In this document: in pieces, positions 1 through 7,160 of the stretch
Position numbering within the stretch: the stretch's first letter is position 1
How the letters are laid out: the number at the start of each line of letters is the position of its first letter
From: an uncultured Lachnospiraceae bacterium
GTDB taxonomy: Bacteria; Bacillota; Clostridia; Lachnospirales; Lachnospiraceae
Assembly (NCBI GenBank): GCA_902789555.1
Contig: CADAOF010000017.1
Coordinates: 1-39,075, forward strand
Length of the DNA: 39,075 nucleotides
Reading direction: 5' to 3'
Made by a program: the position numbers and the translations under genes
The notes under the pieces: model-generated
Told to the model about the DNA's origin: nothing
The model's input: only the letters and a program-made list of their open reading frames with translations
Database searches by the model: none

Positions 1-62
1 GATGACATAAGCACGATTGCAGTCAACAAAATTATTCCAAATATAGATCTCATCTTTCTCAT
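1..62 (-). CDS. Start of a secreted or membrane protein (truncated by window edge)
   Basis: Only the first 20 codons are inside the window. They begin MRKMRSIFGIILL and continue with a hydrophobic run ending ..IVLMS, which has the form of an N-terminal signal peptide or membrane anchor (basic start, then about 14 hydrophobic residues). The ATG at 62 follows an AGAAAGGA ribosome site. An ATG at 82 in the same region hits a stop after seven codons. It points the same way as the parA/parB genes of the mobile element and is probably element cargo. Function unknown. Confidence 0.5.
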   Translation of the reverse strand, partial: MRKMRSIFGIILLTAIVLMS

Positions 63-197
63 TTTCGTTTTTCCTTTCTCATAAACGGAACCGACACTTA
101 CAATACTTTTCGCTGTCTTCGAAACAATTCTCTGTTTTCAACTTAGTACTCGGTTTTCTCAGCCCATTGGAATCACCTCCTTTATACAGCCTTCGCG

Positions 198-374
198 TCA
201 GCAGATGGCCGTCTCTGTTATTTCTGAGAACGCCACCCCTCCAATCGTTCCGTTGATCTTAAAGGGATAGGTCCAACCTGACACATAATCACTGCGGATT
301 TTGTTTTCTATTTGTATAGCGTTTTTAGACCTCTGTTTTTGTCGCTCCTTCCCTAAGAATTTATAGAAAATTTC
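198..374 (-). pseudogene. Start-less open frame, possible gene remnant
   Basis: The complementary strand is open for 58 codons with plausible protein composition (it contains SGWTYPFKINGTIGG and ends ..SEITETAIC before a TGA), but it has no ATG, GTG or TTG in a sensible place. A ribosome site (GGAGG) at 176-180 is followed 8 nt later by ATG GGC TGA. The frame shifted by one base stays open for about 28 further codons down to about position 81. This looks like decayed coding DNA within the mobile element. I do not recognise the family. Confidence 0.25.
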
Positions 375-406
375 TTACAGCCTTGTAACCTTGGGTCAGA
401 AAGCGG

Positions 407-426
407 GGGCCGCAGCAATGCAGCCC
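407..426 (-). terminator. Hairpin just after the small membrane-protein gene
   Basis: On the complementary strand GGGCTGCA and TGCGGCCC form an 8-bp stem (one G-U pair) around TTGC, starting directly after the stop codon of the 427-768 gene. The downstream stretch is only moderately T-rich, so termination is plausible but not certain. Confidence 0.35.
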
Positions 427-768
427 TCAATATTGGAAAATATGAAGTGAGAATTGGCTGCATACTAATTCGATAAATTTGTTCTTTTCCATTGTGTTTT
501 CTCCTCCATATTTGTTTGTTTTGGGTAAACCTTCCTGATTGCCTGGCGTTTCCTCAGCAGCAGTTGCCTTCTCAGAAGTGTCTTCAGCCACAACGACGTG
601 TTCTTCAGACAAAGCCGTTATGCTTTTATTCACGGTCTCGGAAGATGTCGTTTCTGGAGAGGACACACAACACTTGCAGCATAGCGCCAATAAAAGGACG
701 CTGACCACTACACACAGGATCAGCACCCACCATTTCTTTCTCCGTTTTTCAGTTCGTTCTGCCGCCAT
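427..768 (-). CDS. Small membrane-anchored hypothetical protein
   Basis: This 113-residue protein starts MAAERTEKRRKKWW, a strongly basic head, followed by a single transmembrane helix (about residues 15-32, rich in V and L). The helix ends in a Cys cluster (CCKCC). A long polar, Thr/Ser/Glu-rich tail follows. The topology fits a single-pass protein with its tail outside the cell. ATG 768 was chosen over TTG 774 because AGAGG lies 9 nt before the ATG and only 3 nt before the TTG. Near the 3' end a second strong ribosome site (GGAGGAG at about 501-507) precedes an in-frame ATG at 492. That ATG would give a 21-residue peptide beginning MEKNKFIELV. It lies downstream of parB on the same strand in the mobile element. 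No family recognised. Confidence 0.5.
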   Translation of the reverse strand: MAAERTEKRRKKWWVLILCVVVSVLLLALCCKCCVSSPETTSSETVNKSITALSEEHVVVAEDTSEKATAAEETPGNQEGLPKTNKYGGENTMEKNKFIELVCSQFSLHIFQY

Positions 769-919
769 ACGCAATCACCTCTGTCTGCTACTTAGCATTA
801 TATACAAACTATAGCAATTCTGCGATGCGCGTACGCAGAGAAAAATATATTACCTTCCTCTTGAGGCAGCATGGTGGTTAATGGGGAAAGTGTGAAGGGG
901 GAATGACTGATGCCATTTT

Positions 920-1867
920 TTACCGAGCGTCCCTATCTTTTTGCCTTTCGAGGTGCTTCTGGTAAAACTCCAGAGCTTTCAGGATATATTCACCGGTCTT
1001 GTTGTACGGAACGTTGGCCGGAATATACCGTCTGGCATCATTGTACCTAAGGCTGATTCTCTCGACCTGATTCGGTTTTTCCTCGTTCAGGATGTTGTCG
1101 ATCACATGCTGGCCAAGTAGTCCATCTCTGGAAAAAGATCTCATACGAATTGCCTGGGCATGTGACGGTGTGCAGTCAGCGTACTCGATGGCATCCACCA
1201 GATACTGCTGTTCTTTCTTCGTGAGATAAGAAATCTCCACAGCCGGCCGCATGGCAATTTTGCCTTCGTCGACCATCTGGAGGAGTTCCGGGACAAGCTC
1301 AGTAAGGCGGATGTAGCGCCGAACCTGCTCTCGGCTTTCGCCAACCGATTCACCAAACTCTTCATTTGTTCTCTTTCCAGAATCTGACACCACTGGTGTC
1401 AGATTATCTTTCGATGGTCTTCCCGGAAGCCTATTTAATGCTTCCAGCCTCATTTTGTACGAGAATGCTTTCTCGCTCGGCAGGATCACAGAACGCTGCA
1501 GATTGCTCTCAACCATCAGAATGATGGCTTCGTCCCGGGTCATCTCACGGATCTCGGCTTTAATCGTTGGCAACCCTGCCAGTTCACAAGCCGTTTTTCT
1601 TCGATGGCCGGATACGATTTCATATCGTCCGTCCTCTTTCGGACGAACCGTAATAGGCGTGATCAGTCCGCGTTCCTTGATGCTTTGGACCAGCTGATCC
1701 ATATCTTCGTCCATTCTCACCTGAAAAGGATGGTCAGGAAAATCGTCTATCTGATCTAGCGGAAGGTCGTAGATCCTCGGAAGTTTCGTTTCAGCCCTTT
1801 CCTGATCCGTCATAAACATCTCATCGTACGCGGTCAGACCAAGATCGATGCTTTTCTCGTTCTTCAT
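920..1867 (-). CDS. parB: Plasmid-type ParB/Spo0J-family partition protein
   Basis: The protein has 315 residues. The N-terminal ParB/Srx-like fold has the nucleotide-binding motif (..EIVSGHRRKTACELAG.., about residues 86-101), followed by a central helix-turn-helix region and a basic C-terminus. ParB proteins bind centromere sites, use CTP to slide along DNA and are moved by a ParA ATPase. A ribosome site (GGAGGTG) sits 7 nt before ATG 1867. The start lies inside the 3' end of the upstream parA, overlapping it by 47 nt, which indicates translational coupling. The divergence from the chromosomal ParB at 16911-17843 (GHRR instead of GERR, no parS-like sites here) supports a separate system belonging to the integrated element. 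Confidence 0.88.
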   Translation of the reverse strand: MKNEKSIDLGLTAYDEMFMTDQERAETKLPRIYDLPLDQIDDFPDHPFQVRMDEDMDQLVQSIKERGLITPITVRPKEDGRYEIVSGHRRKTACELAGLPTIKAEIREMTRDEAIILMVESNLQRSVILPSEKAFSYKMRLEALNRLPGRPSKDNLTPVVSDSGKRTNEEFGESVGESREQVRRYIRLTELVPELLQMVDEGKIAMRPAVEISYLTKKEQQYLVDAIEYADCTPSHAQAIRMRSFSRDGLLGQHVIDNILNEEKPNQVERISLRYNDARRYIPANVPYNKTGEYILKALEFYQKHLERQKDRDAR

Positions 1868-2648
1868 TCGTCAACACCTCCTTCGTCAAAGCCTCGTAGG
1901 CGAGCGCTGCTTTCCCCTTTCGGTCATAGGCATAAATGCTCTGCCCCACCATGCTTGCCTCCGCAATCCGCACGGAACGTGGAATCTCCGTATCGAATAC
2001 GCGAATGTTTGTCCCTACGTTCTGCCGTAAGGTTGAAATAATCTCCTTGGCGTTATTCGTCCTGCCATCCACCATCGTCATCAGGATCCCTTCGATCTTA
2101 AGGGAAGGATTGATGGTTCGCCGGACCTTCATAACAGATCCAAGCAGCAGATTCAGCCCTTTTGTCGAAAGATAATTGGGCTGGCAGGGAATCACAAGAC
2201 TGTCTGCTGCTACCAGAGCGTTGATGTTCATCATCCCCAGCGAAGGCATGCAGTCAATTAGGATATAGTCATAGTTTTCGCGGATCTGATCGATGTAGGT
2301 CTTGAGGACAAACTCACGGCTCATCGTGTTGACCAAGCGCGTTTCCATTCCGGATAGTTCTATGTTTGCCGGTACGAAGGCAACTCCTTCCGGATGCTGC
2401 CAGATGCCGAAATCGTTCGGGAACTCTTTTTCATCGATGACGTTCTGCATGATCATTGCCAGCGTCACGTCCAGATGGTCCGGATCCCGAATTCCGAGCG
2501 CTACGCTCATACTGGCCTGCTGGTCAGCATCGATCAGAAGCACTCTCTTCCCTTGATTTGCCAGCCCGATACCCAGATTGATGGCTGTCGTTGTCTTTCC
2601 GACACCGCCTTTCTGGTTCGTGATGGCAATTACTTTTGATTTGCTCAT
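1821..2648 (-). CDS. parA: Plasmid-type ParA partition ATPase
   Basis: The protein has 275 residues. It starts MSKSKVIAITNQKGGVGKTT, carrying the deviant Walker A motif of ParA/MinD ATPases (residues 13-20), then the ..LLIDADQQAS.. switch and a ..YDYILIDCMPS.. Walker B. It should bind ATP as a DNA-associated dimer and position the element together with the ParB encoded directly after it. ATG 2648 is preceded by AAGGA with 7 nt spacing. The frame continues upstream, but those codons fall in the folded leader (2667-2738) and are not expected to be translated. It is distinct from the chromosomal Soj-like ParA at 17884-18651. A ParA/ParB pair next to an integrase is common in large integrative or plasmid-like elements of Clostridia. 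Confidence 0.9.
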   Translation of the reverse strand: MSKSKVIAITNQKGGVGKTTTAINLGIGLANQGKRVLLIDADQQASMSVALGIRDPDHLDVTLAMIMQNVIDEKEFPNDFGIWQHPEGVAFVPANIELSGMETRLVNTMSREFVLKTYIDQIRENYDYILIDCMPSLGMMNINALVAADSLVIPCQPNYLSTKGLNLLLGSVMKVRRTINPSLKIEGILMTMVDGRTNNAKEIISTLRQNVGTNIRVFDTEIPRSVRIAEASMVGQSIYAYDRKGKAALAYEALTKEVLTNEEREKHRSWSDRVR

Positions 2649-2660
2649 ATTGTTCCTTTC

Positions 2661-2738
2661 AAAAACGGAAGGATCCGGTCCTAAGCCCTTTTTGTTCGTC
2701 TCGTTATATGTGGATGCTCTAGGCTGCCGGATCCTTCC
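2661..2738 (-). promoter_or_regulatory. parA leader hairpin with T-run (attenuator-like) or operator pair
   Basis: Two 12-bp copies, GGAAGGATCCGG at 2667-2678 and CCGGATCCTTCC at 2727-2738, are perfect inverted repeats 48 nt apart. Each contains a palindromic core. On the parA strand the second arm runs directly into GTTTTTG, giving an intrinsic-terminator shape about 15 nt before the parA start codon. It could act as a transcription attenuator, or the two arms could be paired operators for autorepression by ParA/ParB. The role is inferred. Confidence 0.5.
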
Positions 2739-2788
2739 CGAATATTGGAAAGGGGATGTCAAAAAATAGACTATCCCCTTGGTTTGGT

Positions 2789-2989
2789 TTATTTGTTCGT
2801 CAAGCTGTTTTTCCTCGAACCCCGCTTGCTGGAAATCATCAGACGGCTGATTGCTGTCAGCTCCATGGGCCTCTCACCCCCGGCAGGATCTCTGCCGGCC
2901 GCCCTCATTGCGTGATCCCCGTTCGGGGGCTGTGACTGGGCGGAAGTATCATTGTCTCCTGTGCCTGTTATGGCCGCCGCCGGGAGCAA
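2789..2989 (-). CDS. Possible small ORF upstream of parA
   Basis: This open frame of 66 codons has a TTG start and no ribosome site. An internal ATG follows GAGAGG and would give a 28-residue peptide ending ..SSKRGSRKNSLTNK. The amino-acid composition is polar and plausible for a small basic protein. The stretch also contains several GC hairpins (for example GGCAGGATCTCTGCCG near 2881 and CCCCGTTCGGGG near 2913), so it may equally be an untranslated structured leader. Function unknown. Confidence 0.22.
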   Translation of the reverse strand: MLPAAAITGTGDNDTSAQSQPPNGDHAMRAAGRDPAGGERPMELTAISRLMISSKRGSRKNSLTNK

Positions 2990-3120
2990 CCCGGTTTTTG
3001 CTGATACGGAACAATCGCTCGTCCGCCGAAACGGAGTCTTGGCGCACCGTCAGCCTGGCTTGGGGCTCACCACCCCGACACAGGGAATGTGTCTCATGAA
3101 TGGGTATTCAGTTGTTAAGT

Positions 3121-3180
3121 GCGAAGAGAGGATTAAAGGACATCGACGGGGACTATCAGCCCCGAAAAAAAGATCCTCTC
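3121..3180 (+). ncRNA. Conserved stem-loop, left copy (shared with 38578-38639)
   Basis: An outer 8-bp stem (GAGAGGAT / ATCCTCTC) encloses an inner stem (CGGGG / CCCCG) and an A7 run on its 3' side. A second copy, about 80% identical and in inverted orientation, lies at 38578-38639 upstream of the repA of the right-hand element. The paired positions are kept, while the loop and the 5' internal strand vary (ACTATCAG versus a longer GATCATTAA-type loop). Both copies point away from the maintenance gene next to them (parA here, repA there). Whether it works as an RNA, a replication site or a protein target cannot be told from sequence. Confidence 0.5.
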
Positions 3181-3278
3181 ACTTGGTAGCCAGTGGGAAG
3201 ACGAAAAATACAACCCAAAAAATGAAAAAATTATTTCTTTCAGGGTTGTATTTTTTTTAATTTCACTGGCTACCAAGT
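3181..3278 (+). terminator. Very long inverted repeat with T8, bidirectional terminator-like
   Basis: Arms ACTTGGTAGCCAGTG (3181-3195) and CACTGGCTACCAAGT (3264-3278) are perfect 15-bp inverted repeats. Inside them AAAATACAACCC (3205-3216) pairs with GGGTTGTATTTT (3243-3254), and the inner right arm ends in T8. The inner hairpin resembles a strong intrinsic terminator. The outer arms add a long cruciform-capable stem. It lies between the parA leader region and the integrase gene and separates their transcription. Confidence 0.6.
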
Positions 3279-3401
3279 GGAGGGGTCATTCCTCCGTTAA
3301 TCTGAACTTTGAAAACTGAATACATCAGAAGGGGAAAACTGCCCAGATAAGAGGCCTGAATCTGATTGCATATTCGAAAAGTACATGCTCGAAAGCAAAA
3401 A

Positions 3402-4703
3402 ATGAGAAATCTGGAAGAATTATACAGTTCAGCGGTTTATAAGGAGCTGAACATCGATTTCGCAGCATTGAAATTGATAGATGAAGAGAATAAAACAGAG
3501 ATGCTAAGCCATATACGGACGAATGTGTATATGAATATTGTCGCCCGAGTTAACAAGATCCATCCGTACGCCATCACGCACGGAACAGCAAAAGACCCCC
3601 GCTGGTACACCTACGTAAAAGAAGAAGTCCGCGGAGAAAGGAGAAAAATAAGAGCTAATACCGAAGAAGAACTATATCAGGCTTTGTTTGTCTTCTATTA
3701 TGGAGACTATCTCAAACGAATAGACTACAGCCTGGAACAGCTTTTTCCCGAATGGATCAAATACAAATCCACCACTGCCAACCGACAGAACACAGTGAAA
3801 AAGCTTTATACAGACTACAGGAGATACTATGTGAACGAGGAACTATCAAAGAAAATACTCACAAAGCCGCTTAGAAAGCTGACGCTGATCGATATCCAGG
3901 AATGGGCGTACGCCATGATCAAAGAATATGAGTTCACAAGGCAGCGCTTTACGAATGTCTTTACAATTCTTCGGCAGGCAATGGATTACATGGTCAATAA
4001 CAACTATATGAAGATCAATATCTGCACCAATGTGAATATCAGACCCGGCAGTTTCAAAAAGGCAAGGAAGAAGCCCGCAGACTCGCAGATCTTCTTCCCT
4101 GACGAAACGAAGGAAATGATCGATTATGCTCTTCAACAGGCAGGCCAGACAAATGATGAAGTTTTTCTGGCTGTCCCGATTCTGATCTACAGCGGAATGC
4201 GGATCTCCGAATGTCTAGGATTGTCGTTTAATGATTTCGAGCGGGAAAAGAACCTAATCCACATCCACCGGTCCATGGTTACGGTCGACAAGCTTCTGCC
4301 CGACGGCAGCTGGGCTCCACGAAGATTTGAGATTCAGGAGTACCTGAAACAAAATGCTGATCCTCGAGATGTCCTGGTCTGTGACAAATGCTTTGAGATC
4401 GTTGAAAAGATCCGAACGATTCTCCAGAAGAAGGGAATCAAAAGAGAAATGCTCTTTGAAACGTATACGCCGAATAATCTCCGAACGAAAGTATATCGGA
4501 TGTGCCGAGACCTGGAGATCCAGCAGCGGTCTCCGCACAAATTCCGAAAGACTTTTATCTCACGGCTGATCAACGGCGGAGCAGACGTCGATTTCGTCCG
4601 GGAACAGGCCGGTCATCAGCAGATCGCAACTACGTACAACGCGTATGTTTTCTCGACTACGCGGGACGAAGAAAAGATCAATTTGCTTAATTCCCTAAGC
4701 TGA
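3402..4703 (+). CDS. Tyrosine recombinase / integrase of the left mobile element
   Basis: Counting from ATG 3402 the protein has 433 residues. A SAM-like N-terminal DNA-binding domain (about 110-220) is followed by a complete phage-integrase catalytic domain. Its catalytic residues are Arg267 in GMRISECLGL, His379 and Arg382 in SPHKFRKTF, His405 in AGHQQ and Tyr415 in NAYVFS. The enzyme cuts and rejoins DNA at attachment sites through a 3'-phosphotyrosine. The gene reads toward tRNA-Ser(GCT), whose 3' end lies 265 bp downstream, the classic arrangement for tRNA-targeting integrases. A 6-codon ORF (ATG 3384, MLESKK) ends with a TGA that overlaps ATG 3402, suggesting coupled initiation since no clear ribosome site precedes 3402. 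A TTG at 3366 is an alternative start. Confidence 0.92.
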   Translation: MRNLEELYSSAVYKELNIDFAALKLIDEENKTEMLSHIRTNVYMNIVARVNKIHPYAITHGTAKDPRWYTYVKEEVRGERRKIRANTEEELYQALFVFYYGDYLKRIDYSLEQLFPEWIKYKSTTANRQNTVKKLYTDYRRYYVNEELSKKILTKPLRKLTLIDIQEWAYAMIKEYEFTRQRFTNVFTILRQAMDYMVNNNYMKINICTNVNIRPGSFKKARKKPADSQIFFPDETKEMIDYALQQAGQTNDEVFLAVPILIYSGMRISECLGLSFNDFEREKNLIHIHRSMVTVDKLLPDGSWAPRRFEIQEYLKQNADPRDVLVCDKCFEIVEKIRTILQKKGIKREMLFETYTPNNLRTKVYRMCRDLEIQQRSPHKFRKTFISRLINGGADVDFVREQAGHQQIATTYNAYVFSTTRDEEKINLLNSLS

Positions 4704-4706
4704 AAA

Positions 4707-4902
4707 TGGGCACAAAAAAAGCGTTCAAATTCGACTCTGGCCTCAAAGCTTTTTGAACACTCAAAAAATCAGATTATTTCTGAAAAAAACAAGCCACAAC
4801 AGTGCTTAAGAAACACAAGCAAAACACAGTAAAAACTTAATAAAATTCTGCTTTCGGCGCTTTTTTGCCCATTCAAAAGACCTTGGCCTCAATTTGGCCT
4901 CA
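4707..4902 (+). repeat. Repeat cluster between integrase and tRNA-Ser (candidate recombinase arm sites)
   Basis: TGGGCACAAAAAAAGCG (4707-4723) is mirrored by GCGCTTTTTTGCCCA (4857-4871). The word TTGGCCTCA or TGGCCTCAA occurs three times, at 4738, 4883 and 4894. Hairpin-forming GTTCAAA/TTGAAC arms follow the integrase stop codon. Short direct and inverted repeats of this kind between an integrase and its tRNA target are typical of recombinase arm-type sites and an integrase terminator. The assignment is inferred. Confidence 0.4.
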
Positions 4903-4967
4903 TTTCCGGCCTGTATCAAAAAAGCTCAAAACCGTTGAAAATACAACGATTTCGAGCTACGTGGGAG

Positions 4968-5056
4968 CGGAGAAGGAGGGATTTGAACCCTCGCGCCGGT
5001 TCACCCGACCTACACCCTTAGCAGGGGCGCCTCTTCGGCCTCTTGAGTACTTCTCC
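4968..5056 (-). tRNA. tRNA-Ser (GCT)
   Basis: This 89-nt class II tRNA has a 7-bp acceptor stem GGAGAAG / CTTCTCC with a G discriminator. The anticodon loop CTGCTAA gives anticodon GCT, which reads AGC/AGU. It has a long variable arm and a T-arm GAGGG-TTCAAAT-CCCTC. CCA is not encoded. A consensus promoter lies upstream. The 3' end faces the integrase gene, so it probably contains the crossover site. It is intact after integration, as usual when the element restores the tRNA end. Confidence 0.95.
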
Positions 5057-5107
5057 GAATGCTTATTTCTTATGAGGCACACATCGCATTTTATGTGCGC
5101 ATCCGTG

Positions 5108-5136
5108 ATTATACAATACCGTTCGACGCCTGTCAA
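5108..5136 (-). promoter_or_regulatory. Consensus promoter of tRNA-Ser
   Basis: On the complementary strand TTGACA (5136-5131) and TATAAT (5113-5108) are separated by exactly 17 nt, a perfect sigma-A/sigma-70 promoter. The tRNA begins about 50 nt downstream. Confidence 0.88.
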
Positions 5137-5212
5137 ATGCTTTTTTGCGCAGATACCTCAGCAGGTACAACCGCCGCAGAGACGGTTTCTCAGAAAGCTT
5201 CCGGCGTTCTGC

Positions 5213-6466
5213 TTACAGCACGATCCGGATGCGGGTGCCGAGGTCTTCGCGGGAAACGATCTCGAAATGACCGCCGTGCTTATCCACGATCCACTTCGCG
5301 ATGGAGAGTCCAAGGCCTGTTCCTTCGAAGCTCCTCGCTTCATCGGCGCGGTAAAAACGCTCAAACATGTGCTCAACGTCCGCTTCGGCCATGCCGATCC
5401 CGGTGTCCTGCACCTGCAGATAGACGTGCCCGTCCTGCCTGCCGCTGCTTAAGATGATCTCATCGCCCTTCGCCGTATACTTCGCCGCATTGTCGAGGAG
5501 TATCCGCACCGCCTGCTTGAGGAGTCCCTGATCCGCCTGTACGGGCAGTACTTCGCCGCTTTCCCGCAGCCGGTAGACGTGGTTTTCGTCGATCATGACC
5601 GATTCTTCATAGGCTTCCCTTAAGAGTGCGCCGGCGTCTGTCTCTTCGAGCTGCAGCTGCGTTTTGCCGCTGTCGCCGCGGGCGAGGAACAGGAGCTGCT
5701 CCACCAGATGCTTCATGCGCGCCGTTTCGGTACGGATGGCTGCGATGGATTCATTCAGGACCTTCTCATCATCCTTGCCCCAGCGCTCCAGCATGTCCGC
5801 GTAGCCGCCGATCACCGCAATGGGCGTGCGCAGTTCGTGCGAGGCGTCGTTGACGAAGCGCGCCTGCTGGCGGTTGCTCTCCCGGATGCGGGTGAGCAGG
5901 TTGTTGATCGCAGCTTCGATGCCTACGAGTTCGCTGTCCCGGAGGGAAAGGTTTCCGCCCGCGTCCAGCTGCGTGATCGCGTCCTCCAGCAGCTGATACT
6001 TGTCTTCACTGAATTCCAGGCGGGAGAGCTCATCCGCCTTAACTGCAAGCTCTTTTAACGGCGCAAGGATCTCCGCGGTGCGACGCCTCTCCGCCGGAAA
6101 CGACAGGGTAAAAAGCCAAAGGAGCCGCAGCAAAAGAATAATGCCGCAGATGACGAGCCAGGTCTTCAGCTCCGGCAGGACGTTTAAGGCCAGCTCCTGC
6201 CCGTCCTTCGTCACCGCGCGGTAGGTCAGTTCCTTCGCCTTGCCGCCTTCGTCACGCGTTACGGCAAAGTCCCGCTCCGTTTTCCGGGAGATGCCGCCGA
6301 ACTGCGCGGCTTCCCTCGTGCCCAGCCAAGCCGCCGGGACCAGCAGCAGAAGGAGCAGCACGGAAAGGAACAGCCTCCCCAGACGGTCACCCAGCCAAGT
6401 CCCCATAAGGCGCCGGTTGATGGAGCTCATCCGCCGCTCCTGCGAGTTATTCTGACCGGATGACAT
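5213..6466 (-). CDS. Sensor histidine kinase
   Basis: The protein has 417 residues. Two transmembrane helices (about 31-49 and 102-123) flank a short extracytoplasmic segment of about 50 residues. A HAMP-like linker leads to the dimerisation/phosphorylation helix with His210 in FVNDASHELRTP. The ATPase domain has N box LLDNAAKYT (about 323-331), G1 DTGIGM, F box FERFYR and G2 GTGLGLSIA. It autophosphorylates and passes phosphate to the regulator encoded directly upstream. The two genes overlap by 20 nt, so they are translationally coupled. The small sensor domain gives no hint of the stimulus. The next gene in the same direction is tRNA-Ser. Confidence 0.93.
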   Translation of the reverse strand: MSSGQNNSQERRMSSINRRLMGTWLGDRLGRLFLSVLLLLLLVPAAWLGTREAAQFGGISRKTERDFAVTRDEGGKAKELTYRAVTKDGQELALNVLPELKTWLVICGIILLLRLLWLFTLSFPAERRRTAEILAPLKELAVKADELSRLEFSEDKYQLLEDAITQLDAGGNLSLRDSELVGIEAAINNLLTRIRESNRQQARFVNDASHELRTPIAVIGGYADMLERWGKDDEKVLNESIAAIRTETARMKHLVEQLLFLARGDSGKTQLQLEETDAGALLREAYEESVMIDENHVYRLRESGEVLPVQADQGLLKQAVRILLDNAAKYTAKGDEIILSSGRQDGHVYLQVQDTGIGMAEADVEHMFERFYRADEARSFEGTGLGLSIAKWIVDKHGGHFEIVSREDLGTRIRIVL

Positions 6467-7142
6467 AGCCTGCTCCTCTCACGGTCTCCAGCATTCTTAC
6501 GCCGTAGACCTCGTCGATCTTTGCCCGCAGATGCCGCACGTACACGTCCACGATATTGGTCTCGCCTACGTAATCGTAGCCGCAGACGCGGTCCAGGAGC
6601 GTTTCGCGGGACAGCACGATGTCGCGGTTTTCCAGCAGCGTTTTCAGCATCAGGAACTCGCGGTTCGTGAGGGTAATGCGCTGCCCGCCCCAGTCGACGG
6701 TCTTCCGCACGTCGTCAAGACGCAGCGCCTTCCAGCTGAGCACGCCTTCCTCCGCTGCCGCCGTCTTTTCGGCACCTGCACTCCGGAACTTGAGCGCGAC
6801 TCTTATCCTGGCCAGCAGCTCTTCAATAGCAAAGGGTTTCGTGATGTAATCCACGGCGCCGGCGTCCAGCCCGGCTACCTTGTCCATGACGGAATCGCGG
6901 GCCGTGAGCAGGATCACCGGCGTATTTTTCTCCTGGCGGAGGCGCCGCAGCACCTCCATGCCGTTTAAACCCGGCAGCATGATGTCCAAAAGGATCAGAT
7001 CGTAGTCGTTTTTCAGCGCTTCTTCGAGCGCGGTGCGGCCGTCATAGGCCTTTCCGACCTCATAATTTTCGTGCAGAAGCTCCAGCTCCGTAAAACGGGC
7101 CAGTTTTTCTTCATCTTCCACGATCAGGATCTTCGCTGCCAT
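6447..7142 (-). CDS. OmpR/PhoB-family response regulator
   Basis: The protein has 231 residues. The receiver domain carries the acidic pair Glu9-Asp10, phospho-acceptor Asp53 (LILLDIMLPG), Thr80 and Lys102. A winged-helix DNA-binding domain occupies about residues 135-228 (..LTNREFLMLKTLLEN.. and ..VDVYVRHLRAKI..). Phosphorylation by the downstream kinase should switch its promoter binding. The ribosome site GGAGGGG lies just before ATG 7142. The gene follows the DUF4342 gene by 18 nt and overlaps the kinase gene, so the three probably form one transcript. Confidence 0.95.
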   Translation of the reverse strand: MAAKILIVEDEEKLARFTELELLHENYEVGKAYDGRTALEEALKNDYDLILLDIMLPGLNGMEVLRRLRQEKNTPVILLTARDSVMDKVAGLDAGAVDYITKPFAIEELLARIRVALKFRSAGAEKTAAAEEGVLSWKALRLDDVRKTVDWGGQRITLTNREFLMLKTLLENRDIVLSRETLLDRVCGYDYVGETNIVDVYVRHLRAKIDEVYGVRMLETVRGAGYVIRSE

Positions 7143-7160
7143 AGCCCCTCCGATAAAAAA

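Noticed and set aside
2952-3260. 102-codon plus-strand frame
   Set aside because: It runs through the conserved stem-loop and long inverted repeat, has no ribosome site, and its composition is not protein-like.
4865-5457. Plus-strand open frames across tRNA-Ser and the kinase 3' end
   Set aside because: They read through a tRNA gene and antisense to the kinase; no ribosome site.
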